Source of the DNA: an uncultured Candidatus Melainabacteria bacterium
GTDB lineage: Bacteria; Cyanobacteriota; Vampirovibrionia; Gastranaerophilales; Gastranaerophilaceae
Length of the DNA stretch: 64,000 bases
Direction of reading: 5' to 3'
Assembly (NCBI GenBank): GCA_934667125.1
Contig: CAKULF010000001.1
Span: 372,001 to 436,000, forward strand
The notes under the pieces are model-generated. The model made no database searches and was not told where the DNA came from. It saw only the letters and a list, made by a program, of their open reading frames with translations. Below, in pieces: positions 52,060 through 61,359 of the stretch (its first letter is position 1; every line of letters begins with the position of its first letter). The translations under genes and the position numbers were made by a program.

Positions 52060-53598
52060 CTAATCAAAGGTAATATTAGTGTCATATTTTGTTAAATTGT
52101 AATAATTTTTATCTTTCGTCGGGGTTTTAAAGCTTTTGTTTATATTTTTATTTTTGTATTTATTATCCAAAAATAAAGCAAAAGTTTCATCCTCATAAAC
52201 CTTGAAATATGCGCCATTAGCTAACATTTTCTTATAAATCGGATAATGTTTTTCAATTATGAAAATGTCTGTGTGGTATTTTTTAATAAAATCATTTTTA
52301 TGTTCATCAAGCAAAAAGTCCGCCATATCATCAATTAAAGAATTATCATAGGTTTCTTCATATCTTCCATCCATATATATAAAATTATTCGGAAAAAGCT
52401 TATATATAACGTAACTTCCGCTATGAAAAGTTGTAAAAACATTGCCCTTGATATTGTTTTGTTTTAAAAATTCAACGCAATAAATAGGATATTCAAAAGG
52501 CGAAATTTGATTTATAAATTTAAAAGTAGTCAAATGCGAAACAGTTGAAACAAAAACCAAAACCATTAAGGCTATAGCCTTTAAATTATCAATCTTTTCA
52601 GGCAATTTTTTATTAAAAATATTATAAAAATCAACATAGCAAAAAGCGCACAAACTATACACCAAAAAAGGATGACATCTTAAAGATTTTATTGAAATAG
52701 CAAGGCAAAAAAGAATAATTAAATATTTTGTTTTATCAAGGTTTTTAAAATATTCTCTAAAACCAACCGTTTTGATGGCTTTTATAATTGCAAATAAAAT
52801 TAAAAGAATAGCTATAATAAAAAATATTTTAAATTTTATCATAGTGTATGGAATGTTGGTTGAAAAAAAGGCGCTGTGCCATTCGGGGATATATTTTCTA
52901 TTCAAACTAAATGCGTCAAAAATATATGTTAAATATTTTATTCCATAAGGGTTAATTAAAGTTGTAGCAAGGGTTGCAATAAGAGTTAAAAAATATGGCT
53001 TATACGTTTTTTTATTTAAAAATTCGCCAAGACCATATAAAAATAATATAAATATTCCCACAACAAAACCGCCGTGCATATTTTGCCAAACGATATTAAG
53101 TAAAGGGATTAAGTATAATATTCGATAGTTTTTATCGTATCTTGTTTTTTCTAAAATCAAAAGATAAAAAACAAAAAAGAAAAACGAAAAAGTTTGACAT
53201 CTTATCGTTGAAAAAATGTTGTAACTGATTGCTTGAAGAGCAAAAAAGAAGAATAAAAAATTTAATTTGATGTTTTTGTCTTTCAATCTTATGATTTTAG
53301 TTAGAATAAAAATTGTAAAAAATATTATTAATGATTTAAAAACAAACAAACCAAAATCGCCCGTTTTTTCTTGAAGAAGATAGAATATAAGGCTAGAACC
53401 CCACTCATGGTCAACAAATTGATGAGTTAAACCATAAGAATAAAAGTCATTATTAAACAATTGTCCTGTTTGAAAAAAAGTTTTTCCAACAATTAATCTT
53501 GCCCAAAAATCAAAATCGACAAAATTTATCATTGAAGAAAAAATCAAAATAAAACAAAGAATTGTAAAATAAAAAACAAAATCCATATCGCTAATCAT
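52060..53598 (-). CDS. Polytopic membrane protein, GT-C-like
   Basis: 512 residues and about ten hydrophobic helices. The first loop has FVDFDFWARLIVGK and DFYSYGL...DHEWGSSLIFYLL. This matches the acidic-then-HEW pattern of large membrane proteins that look like C-type glycosyltransferases working on polyprenyl donors. The soluble C-terminal part (about 390-512) has FPNNFIYMDGRYEE. The function is inferred only from architecture. An internal ATG at 53586 follows a TATGAT with seven bases between, an alternative leaderless start. Confidence 0.7.
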   Translation of the reverse strand: MISDMDFVFYFTILCFILIFSSMINFVDFDFWARLIVGKTFFQTGQLFNNDFYSYGLTHQFVDHEWGSSLIFYLLQEKTGDFGLFVFKSLIIFFTIFILTKIIRLKDKNIKLNFLFFFFALQAISYNIFSTIRCQTFSFFFFVFYLLILEKTRYDKNYRILYLIPLLNIVWQNMHGGFVVGIFILFLYGLGEFLNKKTYKPYFLTLIATLATTLINPYGIKYLTYIFDAFSLNRKYIPEWHSAFFSTNIPYTMIKFKIFFIIAILLILFAIIKAIKTVGFREYFKNLDKTKYLIILFCLAISIKSLRCHPFLVYSLCAFCYVDFYNIFNKKLPEKIDNLKAIALMVLVFVSTVSHLTTFKFINQISPFEYPIYCVEFLKQNNIKGNVFTTFHSGSYVIYKLFPNNFIYMDGRYEETYDNSLIDDMADFLLDEHKNDFIKKYHTDIFIIEKHYPIYKKMLANGAYFKVYEDETFALFLDNKYKNKNINKSFKTPTKDKNYYNLTKYDTNITFD

Positions 53599-53643
53599 AG
53601 CATATTTTTTTTGTTTGAACTAATATTAAAATAGGAGAAAATT

Positions 53644-54678
53644 ATGGAAACTAAAATTAATCAAATAAGAACACAAGCATTGGCTGAAATTGAAAAAGCT
53701 GTTGATTTAAAGACTTTAGAAGAAGTTAAAAATAAATTTTTATCAAGAAACAGTGAATTTAATAACTTGAAAAAAGGCATGAAAGATTTATCGGCTGAAG
53801 ATAAACCTAAAATCGGTGCGCTTTTGAATAAAGTTTCAGGTGAACTTACTAAATTAATTGAAGAAAAATATGAAATTTTCTATACTAAAGAATTAAACGA
53901 AAAATTATTAAAAGAAAAAATTGATGTAACTCTTGATGGCAACTATATTCCGCAAGGTCATATTCATCCTTTAACTCATACGGTTAATGAGCTTGTTGAA
54001 ATTTTTAATTTCCTAGGCTTTTCATTAATTAAACCTGAATTTTCACCTGAAGTTGAGCTTGAAAAATATAATTTTGATTTGTTGAATGTTCCAAAAGAGC
54101 ACCCTGCTCGTGATGTTCAAGATACATTCTATTGCAAAGACATGCCTCAAGTTGTTTTAAGAAGCCAAACTTCTAATGCGCAAGCTCGTCAAATGATAAA
54201 TTCCAAACCTCCAATTAAAATTATTTCTCCAGGGAGAGTTTATAGAAACGAGTCTATTTCTGCTCGCAAAAACAATCTTTTCCACCAAATTGAAGGCTTG
54301 TATGTAGATAAAAACGTTACAATGGCTCAATTAAAAGGTGTTTTAAACGAATTTGTAAGATTATATTTTGGCGAATCTCGCCCAACACGCTATAGAAGCA
54401 GTTTCTTCCCATTTACTGAACCATCAGTTGAAATTGATGTTGAATGTATTATGTGCAAAGGAAAAGGCTGTCCTGTTTGTTCAGGAACAGGTTGGCTTGA
54501 AATATTAGGAGCAGGAATGGTTGATCCTAATGTTTTAAATGCTGTTGGAATAGATGCAAATGTTTATAGCGGTTTTGCTTTCGGCATGGGCGTTGAAAGA
54601 TTAACTATGTTAAAATATGCTGTTGACGATATCAGACTATTTTTCAACAATGACACAAGATTTTTAGAACAATTCTAA
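53644..54678 (+). CDS. pheS: Phenylalanine--tRNA ligase alpha subunit
   Basis: 344 residues. The N-terminal coiled-coil (1-90) is followed by the class II core: HPLTHTVNELVEIF, motif 2 KIISPGRVYRNE...HQIEGLYVD, the PSVEIDVEC region with a CxxC pair, and motif 3 GFAFGMGVERLTMLKY. GGAG is six bases before the ATG. The beta subunit gene is not adjacent, so the usual pheST operon is broken here. Confidence 0.96.
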   Translation: METKINQIRTQALAEIEKAVDLKTLEEVKNKFLSRNSEFNNLKKGMKDLSAEDKPKIGALLNKVSGELTKLIEEKYEIFYTKELNEKLLKEKIDVTLDGNYIPQGHIHPLTHTVNELVEIFNFLGFSLIKPEFSPEVELEKYNFDLLNVPKEHPARDVQDTFYCKDMPQVVLRSQTSNAQARQMINSKPPIKIISPGRVYRNESISARKNNLFHQIEGLYVDKNVTMAQLKGVLNEFVRLYFGESRPTRYRSSFFPFTEPSVEIDVECIMCKGKGCPVCSGTGWLEILGAGMVDPNVLNAVGIDANVYSGFAFGMGVERLTMLKYAVDDIRLFFNNDTRFLEQF

Positions 54679-56138
54679 AATCCATAACCTTGCGAATTGC
54701 TTAGTTGAAAAAGTGTAGCTTTGTTTGCAGTATAATTGTCATCAATTAAAAATTTTGAACCCAAATAACCAACTAATTCAGAAGAATTGTCAGGAATCAT
54801 ATACGGAAAAATTATGCTTGCAAATTTGTCTGTAAAACCCGTTTTAACTGTCTTTTTCAAAACAGCTATTTCTTCTTCGCTAAAACCATCATTTAACATA
54901 GCGTCATTATTTTCTGAAACATCATAAGTCTTGCACACATCCATCGGAATATACGTAAAAAGGCTTTTGGAAGCCAGCTTTTGACCTAATTCTTTTGCAT
55001 GTTCTGTTGTTAAAACAGAACAAAACATAAGATCAACATCACTGCTTTTTCCACTCATTACTAAGTTAAATATTTGAACATCTTCTGCCATGCTTGAACC
55101 CGACAAAGCGCAATCGTCCAATATAACACAAATCTTGCTTTTATCGGCTTTAGCTAATTCTGTTTTATTGAATATAAATTTATCTGAATTTATATTATTT
55201 TCAGTTGCATATAAATAGTTAATCACTTCATGGCTTTTATTTTGATTTGGAATAAAATAATAAACATCATCCATAGTTTTTCCACGAGAAATTACACACT
55301 GTTCAATTTTTGAATAAGCTTCTTTCATCTTTTTAGCTAAACTTTGATAAGAATAACAAGAAAGGGTTTTATCCAGATATTTAAGGGCTGCTTTATAAAA
55401 TATTTCTTCTTCTTTATCATTTAATTTAGCCTCTTTTGCCATACCAAAAAGAATTTCCATAATATCATTATAATCAGGATATTTTGTTTCTTTTTTCGGA
55501 AAATTATTTATCTGTTTAATATCTATTTCGGATTGAAAAATCTTTTCAAGTCTTGTTTGTAATGTTTCAAGTTCAGCAGGCTCGGTATTTAAAGAATAAA
55601 ATTTAATTTGACCATTATTAAAATCAGTCAACAAATTTCTTTTTGCAATGCTATCTTTTTCAAACAAATGCTCTAAATAATCCACAGCCATTTTATCAAC
55701 AAAAAGCGCACTTAGCTTTTCATCTCTTGAAAATGCCGTTTTCAGTGCGATTTGACTTTTGGTTTTCAAATACATCAACACCCTATTTAAGCTTACGCCA
55801 GTTTGGCAAATATCCGTTATGCCATCAGCTTTCATCATTAAATTAAGAAGCTGAATATCGCTATTTGTTCTTAAAGCGGATTTCATTTCGTTTGGGGAAT
55901 AATTGGCAGGGTTAAGTTTAAAATTTATTTTATCTTCCAGTTTTTTGCTTGAAGCTTTAAAGTCAAAATCCCATAAGGAAGAAAAATTAATATTAAATCT
56001 TGAAGATAATTGATTGGCTTTAATTTGATAGGTTGGATTTGTTACAACAGAAGAATTAAAGCCACTTATAGGCTTTTTTGTTTTAAGATTAGAATGAAAA
56101 TTCTGATATTTTAAGGGTGATAGAGAATTTACTTTCAT
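54675..56138 (-). CDS. Phosphoribosyltransferase-like lineage protein, copy 1
   Basis: 487 residues. A poorly conserved N-terminus holds FNINFSS (about residues 48-54). A helical region follows, then near residue 340 CVILDDCALSGSSM, which matches the 13-residue PRPP loop of type I phosphoribosyltransferases ([VI]-x-x-D-D-x-x-x-[TS]-G-x-[TS]). The C-terminus has FPYMIPDNSSELVG, shared almost exactly with the next gene. No signal or membrane segment. It is a tandem paralogue of the gene 55 bases upstream. I assign a PRTase fold, not a reaction. Confidence 0.72.
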   Translation of the reverse strand: MKVNSLSPLKYQNFHSNLKTKKPISGFNSSVVTNPTYQIKANQLSSRFNINFSSLWDFDFKASSKKLEDKINFKLNPANYSPNEMKSALRTNSDIQLLNLMMKADGITDICQTGVSLNRVLMYLKTKSQIALKTAFSRDEKLSALFVDKMAVDYLEHLFEKDSIAKRNLLTDFNNGQIKFYSLNTEPAELETLQTRLEKIFQSEIDIKQINNFPKKETKYPDYNDIMEILFGMAKEAKLNDKEEEIFYKAALKYLDKTLSCYSYQSLAKKMKEAYSKIEQCVISRGKTMDDVYYFIPNQNKSHEVINYLYATENNINSDKFIFNKTELAKADKSKICVILDDCALSGSSMAEDVQIFNLVMSGKSSDVDLMFCSVLTTEHAKELGQKLASKSLFTYIPMDVCKTYDVSENNDAMLNDGFSEEEIAVLKKTVKTGFTDKFASIIFPYMIPDNSSELVGYLGSKFLIDDNYTANKATLFQLSNSQGYGF

Positions 56139-56193
56139 ATTGCTTTAAAGGATTGTGAAAATAAAAATTGCCAAAAATGTAAAAATATATTAA

Positions 56194-57645
56194 TTAAACA
56201 AATTTTGCAATTTGCACGCCCATAGCTTTATTTGCACTTATAGCATCGTCAAATATTAAAAATTTTCCGCCCAAAAGCCCAACCAATTCTGAAGAATTAT
56301 CAGGAATCATATATGGAAATACTATACTTGCAAACTGTTCGCCATAACCTCGAGGAACATTGTCTATTAAAACATCTATTTCATCAAGCGAAAAGCCATC
56401 TTTAAGCAATCCGTTTTCATTTTCATGGATATCGTATATTCTGCAAGTATCAACGGGAAGAAAGTGGAAAAGTCTGAGTTTTGATAAGTTTTTAGCTTTC
56501 ATAGCAGCTTCAGGCGTTGATAAAATCGGACAAAAAACTAAATCAAAATCAAAATTTCTAAAATATGAACTCATTCCAAACAAATTAGCAGCTTTTGTCA
56601 TGCTATCGCCACTTAGAGCGCAATCATCCAAAATAACAAATATACTGTTTTTATCTCGAGAACCACCAATTCTTCTATTATATACAAATTTTTTAGGGTC
56701 AATGTCATTTTCTGCTGCGTATAAATAATTTATTACTTCATAACTTTTGGATGATTCAGGAATATAGTATAATACATCGTCCATTGTTTTATTTTGAGAA
56801 AGAGCATATTTTTCAATTTGTCTATAAGCTTGTTTTAATTGTCTTGCAAGGGTTTGATAAGAATAACAAGCAAGAGTACTATCAAGATATTTTAGCGCAA
56901 TTCTTTTAAATTCTTCTCGCTTATCTTCAGGAACTTCAATAGCCATATCATTTAAAATATTTTTTATGTCTTGCGCTTTTGGATATAAAGTTTCTTTTTG
57001 AGCTTCACCAGTAATTTCTTTAATATCAATTTTACGATGAAGCGCTTTTTCTAATCTTTTTTGAAGTTCAGCCAATTTTTGAGGCTCAACGTTATAAGCA
57101 TAAAACTTTGTTCTTCCGCCTGAAACTTTATCGGTATGTTCTTTTATTAAAAATTCGTCAATCGCTCTATATCTTTCTAAATACCCAACAGACAAATCCT
57201 CAACAAAAAATGCTTCCTTAGGCAAAACTTTTTTAGGAAAAATTATTTGTCCTTTACGTTTCAAATACTCCAAAGTTCGATTTAAACTCACTCCTGACTT
57301 TGAAAAATCAGTTATTCCATCTTCCTTTAAAATAGAATTAATCAATTTTATATCGGCAGACGATTTAATTGCAGATTTTATCTCGGTTATATCAAAATCA
57401 GGCGGATTTAATTTAGTTTCAATATTATTTTCTAATTCTTGAGCAGCTTTATCAAAATCAAAAGGTTCTTCATTATTTAAACCCGCAAAATTAATATTAT
57501 ATTTTGATAATAAATGGTATGGTTTTAGTTTAGCTATCGGATTTGTTGCAGCAAAAGAAATCAAGCTATTATTTGTTTTAGCTATCTGTTTTGTTTTATA
57601 TATTTTAAAATTTGGGTTTAGATTAGATATGGGTGAAAGCTGCAT
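56194..57645 (-). CDS. Phosphoribosyltransferase-like lineage protein, copy 2
   Basis: 483 residues, colinear with the next gene over the whole length. It shares YNINFAGL at the same N-terminal position, GVSLNRTLEYLK, ACYSYQTLA, NKTMDDVLYYIPESSKSYEVINYLY, the PRPP-loop-like FVILDDCALSGDSM and FPYMIPDNSSELVG. The blocks around the acidic pair are the best conserved, so they are probably functional. It is the fourth gene in the run rny, ymdB-type, PHP, this gene. Both copies have a TTTCACAAT-CTT sequence just before the start. The function is unknown. Confidence 0.72.
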   Translation of the reverse strand: MQLSPISNLNPNFKIYKTKQIAKTNNSLISFAATNPIAKLKPYHLLSKYNINFAGLNNEEPFDFDKAAQELENNIETKLNPPDFDITEIKSAIKSSADIKLINSILKEDGITDFSKSGVSLNRTLEYLKRKGQIIFPKKVLPKEAFFVEDLSVGYLERYRAIDEFLIKEHTDKVSGGRTKFYAYNVEPQKLAELQKRLEKALHRKIDIKEITGEAQKETLYPKAQDIKNILNDMAIEVPEDKREEFKRIALKYLDSTLACYSYQTLARQLKQAYRQIEKYALSQNKTMDDVLYYIPESSKSYEVINYLYAAENDIDPKKFVYNRRIGGSRDKNSIFVILDDCALSGDSMTKAANLFGMSSYFRNFDFDLVFCPILSTPEAAMKAKNLSKLRLFHFLPVDTCRIYDIHENENGLLKDGFSLDEIDVLIDNVPRGYGEQFASIVFPYMIPDNSSELVGLLGGKFLIFDDAISANKAMGVQIAKFV

Positions 57646-57687
57646 ACTATTATAAGTATTGTGAAAAAAATTTTTTTCGTATGCACA

Positions 57688-58539
57688 CTATTGCATATCA
57701 ATTCTTCTTTTTTCACGCATTAATTTATCATAAACCCATTCAGGAACGAAGTTTTTACCCATTAGAATTGTGCCATGGTTTAATGATGGAGCATGAAAAT
57801 CTGAACCGCCCGTAACAATTAAGCCATATTCCTCAGCCAAAGTTGAAAAATGTTCAACCGCAGCAGGAGAATGTTTTCTATGATATGCTTCAATCCCTCT
57901 TAAACCGCAATTTACAAGGTCTTTTGTTAAAGTGTCTGCTATATCAACATCAATCGGATGAGCAAAAACAGGAATTCCGCCCGCTTCTGATATAATTTCA
58001 ACAGCATCATGCGGCAAAACGGTTTTTCTTTCAATATAAACATCTGATTTATTGTTGATAAATTTTGCATAAGCTTCCATAACGTTTGCGCTTCCGCCAC
58101 AAGAAGTTATGGCTCTTGCTATGTGTGGACGACCAATTGAACCCATTGGAGCAACGAGTTTTGCTACATCTTCAAATTTAATTTTTATACCTTGTTTTTT
58201 AGCTAAAAGGTCAATAATTTGATGAGTTTGCTCTATTCTGGCTTTTTGCTGAAATTCAAGCATATTCTTAAAATCAGTGTTATTTTTATCCATCATATAA
58301 CCAAGAATATGAACCTCATAGCCCTTAAATATAGTGTTTATTTCAACCCCCGGGATAATTTCAAGAGGAATATTCTTTTCTTTAGCATATTTTGTTGCTA
58401 TGTCATACGATAAAACATTATCATGATCGGTTAGGGCTATAACATCAAGTGCGCAATCTCTTGCAGTGTCAACTATTTGAGATGGACTAAACATCCCATC
58501 AGAGTAAGTTGTATGAATATGTAAATCAATTTTTTTCAT
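57688..58539 (-). CDS. PHP-domain phosphoesterase (nucleotide/RNA phosphatase type)
   Basis: 283 residues from the second ATG of an ATGATG; GGAGG is six bases upstream of it. The four PHP motifs are clear: DLHIHTTYSDG, ALTDHDN, IPGVEIN with the later RPHIARA, and FAHPIDVD and TGGSDFHAP. The arrangement is that of RNase AM/YciV-type enzymes acting on nucleoside 3',5'-bisphosphate or RNA 5' ends. It begins within the last 14 bases of the ymdB-type gene. Confidence 0.9.
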   Translation of the reverse strand: MKKIDLHIHTTYSDGMFSPSQIVDTARDCALDVIALTDHDNVLSYDIATKYAKEKNIPLEIIPGVEINTIFKGYEVHILGYMMDKNNTDFKNMLEFQQKARIEQTHQIIDLLAKKQGIKIKFEDVAKLVAPMGSIGRPHIARAITSCGGSANVMEAYAKFINNKSDVYIERKTVLPHDAVEIISEAGGIPVFAHPIDVDIADTLTKDLVNCGLRGIEAYHRKHSPAAVEHFSTLAEEYGLIVTGGSDFHAPSLNHGTILMGKNFVPEWVYDKLMREKRRIDMQ

Positions 58540-59341
58540 CATCTTCCTCCAAAGTTTCTATCTCAAATTGTATTCTTTTAATATTTGTCGGAACATTATT
58601 TAAAAATTCTATTTCAACAGCATTTAACATATACGGCAAAGCTGTTTCAACTTCAAAACGTTCGTTGATTGAGGTTAAAAGTCTTTTAATTGAACCATTG
58701 TATTCCATACCTATAATGCTGTTTTTACTTGAACAAGAGCCAACGTCTGTTATATAGGCGGTTTTGTTATCTAATATCATTTCGTCTGCCGTTTGAATAT
58801 GAGTATGTGTTCCAATAACGCAACCAACTCCTAAACCAGACGCAAAGTGAAGCATACATTGTTTTTCAGCCGTTGCTTCAGCATGGAAATCAAGAATTAT
58901 AATTTTATCTTCAAGATTAATTTGATTTTTTAATTCGTTAATCAAATTTTCTAAAGCTTCAAACGGGCAATTAATCGGCGGCATAAAGGTTTTGCCAAGC
59001 AAATTAATCACTATAATTTTATCGTTAAAAATTTTATAACCCACACCTTGAGCGGATTTATGATAATTATACGGGCGAATTAAATATTCGCTTTCATCAA
59101 TATAGCTATAGATATCTTTTTTATCCCAAATATGGTTGCCACTAGTCATACATTGAATGCCAAATTGAGCCAGTTCGTCATGGTTTTTCTTTGTCAAACC
59201 GAAGCCGTGGCTGGCATTTTCAATATTTGCGATTATAAAATCATATTTTTCTTTGTTGACTTCAAGGAATTTTTGAACGATTTTTCTTCCTGCTCTGCCA
59301 ACGATATCACCAATAAATAATATTTTGTTGTTGTTTTGCAC
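58526..59341 (-). CDS. YmdB-family metallophosphodiesterase
   Basis: 271 residues with a GTG start and AGG upstream. The motifs FIGDIVGRAGRKI, IANIENASHGFGLT, TSGNHIWDK, DFHAEATAEK and GTHTHIQTAD are all intact, as in YmdB/TIGR00282 2',3'-cyclic nucleotide phosphodiesterases. It lies 13 bases after the rny stop, the same pairing as in Bacillus, where YmdB works with RNase Y. Confidence 0.92.
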   Translation of the reverse strand: MQNNNKILFIGDIVGRAGRKIVQKFLEVNKEKYDFIIANIENASHGFGLTKKNHDELAQFGIQCMTSGNHIWDKKDIYSYIDESEYLIRPYNYHKSAQGVGYKIFNDKIIVINLLGKTFMPPINCPFEALENLINELKNQINLEDKIIILDFHAEATAEKQCMLHFASGLGVGCVIGTHTHIQTADEMILDNKTAYITDVGSCSSKNSIIGMEYNGSIKRLLTSINERFEVETALPYMLNAVEIEFLNNVPTNIKRIQFEIETLEEDDEKN

Positions 59342-59354
59342 TTTAATTGCCTAA

Positions 59355-60887
59355 TTATTTGGCAATTTCGGTAACTCTCGCTTCTCTTACTACTGTTACA
59401 CGAATTTGTCCAGGGTACTCCAATTCATCCTCAATACGTTTTGCGATATCACGAGCAAGTTTTGCGCTCGCAACATCATCAAACATATTAGGTTGAACAA
59501 TAACCCTAACCTCTCGACCAGCTGACACAGCGAAAGTTTGCTTAATACCTTCATAGCTATTAGCAATTTCTTCCAGCTTTTTCAAACGCTTAATATAGAT
59601 TTCAAGCGTATCACGGCGAGCTCCAGGGCGACCTGCTGAAATTGTATCAGCAATTTTTACCAAAGCGTCAAGCAATGTATTAGCTGCAACGTCGTCGTGA
59701 TGCGCTTCTATGGCATGAATAATATGTTCTTTTTCGCCATAGCGACGGCATAATTCAACCCCAAGTTGAACGTGAGTTCCTTCTTGTTCTTGGTCAACCG
59801 CTTTTCCAATATCATGTAGCAATCCTGCTCTTTTAGCACTTTTAACATCAGCGCCAAGCTCAGTTGCCAACATGCCCGCTATTTGACCAACTTCGATTGA
59901 ATGTTTTAATACATTTTGACCGTAGCTTGTTCTATAATATAAGCGTCCAAGTGTTCTTGTAAGCTCTTTGTTAAGGTTCATAATTCCAAGGTCAACGGCT
60001 GCTCGTTCACCCTCTTGTTTCATTTTGTTTTCAATTTCTTTTACAGATTTTTCGTAAACTTCTTCAATTCTAACAGGATGTATTCTGCCGTCTTGAATTA
60101 GTTTTTCAATTGTTAATTTCGCAATTTCTCTTCTAATCGGGTCAAATGATGATAATACAACAGCTTCAGGAGTATCATCAATGATAAGGTCAACCCCTGT
60201 TAAGGTTTCAAGGGTTCTGATATTTCTGCCCTCACGACCGATTATTCTTCCTTTCATCTCATCAGATGGCAAAGATACAACAGAAACAGAGGTTTCAATA
60301 ACTTGTTCTATTGCACATTTTTGCATAGTTTGAGATAATATTTCACGAGATTTTTCTTCTGCAATTTCTTTAATTTTTAATTCATTTTCACGAATTAATT
60401 GAATTTGCTCGTTTGCCAATTCATCTTTTAATTGAGTTAGAAGCAAGTTTTTTGCTTCATCTCTTGACATTTGAGCAACACGTTCAAGTTCAGAGATTTG
60501 TTTTGCAATTGTTTCAGCTAAATAGTCTTCTTTTTCTTCAATTACATCTTCTCTTTTATCAAGCGCTGCTTCTTTATCAACAACATTTTGAACTTTTGCT
60601 TCAAGTTCATCTTGTTTTTTAAATAAGTCTTGTTCGATTTTATCAAGCTCTGCTTTCTTTTCCCTTGTTGTTTCATCAAGTTCGATTCTTTCTTGATGTA
60701 ATTGTTCACGAGCGGAAATTAAAGCTTCTTTTTTAAGAAATTCTTCTTTTTCTTTGAAATCTTCTTTATATTTTTGTTCATTTTTTTCTAAAACTTTTAC
60801 TTTAGCACGTTGTGAAGAAAGCATTATCGTTAAGATTACAGATAATACAACAAGAACAGCTAAAATTATGTATAATGTCGTAGTAAT
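59355..60887 (-). CDS. rny: Ribonuclease Y, probable ATT start
   Basis: The first ATG (60824) gives 489 residues that begin directly in the coiled coil. Upstream, the same frame is open for 25 more codons back to a TAA and encodes the membrane segment TLYIILAVLVVLSVILTI, but holds no ATG, GTG or TTG. ATT at 60887 has AGAGG nine bases before it and gives 510 residues, the normal RNase Y length. Then come the long coiled coil, a KH domain with GREGRNIRTLE, and an HD domain with LLHDIGKAVD. It is the membrane-bound mRNA-decay endonuclease. The ATT start is inference. Confidence 0.9.
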   Translation of the reverse strand: MTTTLYIILAVLVVLSVILTIMLSSQRAKVKVLEKNEQKYKEDFKEKEEFLKKEALISAREQLHQERIELDETTREKKAELDKIEQDLFKKQDELEAKVQNVVDKEAALDKREDVIEEKEDYLAETIAKQISELERVAQMSRDEAKNLLLTQLKDELANEQIQLIRENELKIKEIAEEKSREILSQTMQKCAIEQVIETSVSVVSLPSDEMKGRIIGREGRNIRTLETLTGVDLIIDDTPEAVVLSSFDPIRREIAKLTIEKLIQDGRIHPVRIEEVYEKSVKEIENKMKQEGERAAVDLGIMNLNKELTRTLGRLYYRTSYGQNVLKHSIEVGQIAGMLATELGADVKSAKRAGLLHDIGKAVDQEQEGTHVQLGVELCRRYGEKEHIIHAIEAHHDDVAANTLLDALVKIADTISAGRPGARRDTLEIYIKRLKKLEEIANSYEGIKQTFAVSAGREVRVIVQPNMFDDVASAKLARDIAKRIEDELEYPGQIRVTVVREARVTEIAK

Positions 60888-61110
60888 TGTCCTAATCCTC
60901 TTTTAAGCTAATCTCTTTAATTAGACAAATAGCATTTATATTTAATTTTTATATATAAAAAATGATATTGGTCATCTTAATAATTTTATTCTACCATAAG
61001 TTTTTCTATTTGAATACAATGTTACAATTTTTAAATTTTAATGAATTAGATTGATGTATTTTTTTGACTTAAGCTATAAAATTATTAAATAATTCAAAAA
61101 GGATTAAAAT

Positions 61111-61359
61111 ATGTTATCAAATTTAGTTTCAATGATTACAAAACAATTAGCTTCAAGCCAAACTTCTTCTGTTAACAGAATTAGCGCAAAGCCCTACAGC
61201 TATTCTTCTCAAAAAGAAAATGTTAATCCTTTTTTGTCAACTTCTTATGGTTCAGCCTCAACTTATGGCAAAAATCAACCTGTTGCGGGCGGATATTTTG
61301 CAGGATATTATAACGGAAAGCCAAACATAGTTGGAAGAAAACTTTTTATTGAAGTTTAG
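61111..61359 (+). CDS. Small Ser/Tyr/Gly-rich protein, unknown
   Basis: 82 residues with AAAGGA seven bases before the ATG. The N-terminal helix (LSNLVSMITKQLASS) is followed by a low-complexity Ser/Tyr/Asn region and GGYFAGYYNGKPN. It has no signal peptide. TTGATG-N18-TATAAA (61051-61080) could be the promoter. Its end overlaps the convergent gene by 14 bases. No family recognised. Confidence 0.6.
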   Translation: MLSNLVSMITKQLASSQTSSVNRISAKPYSYSSQKENVNPFLSTSYGSASTYGKNQPVAGGYFAGYYNGKPNIVGRKLFIEV

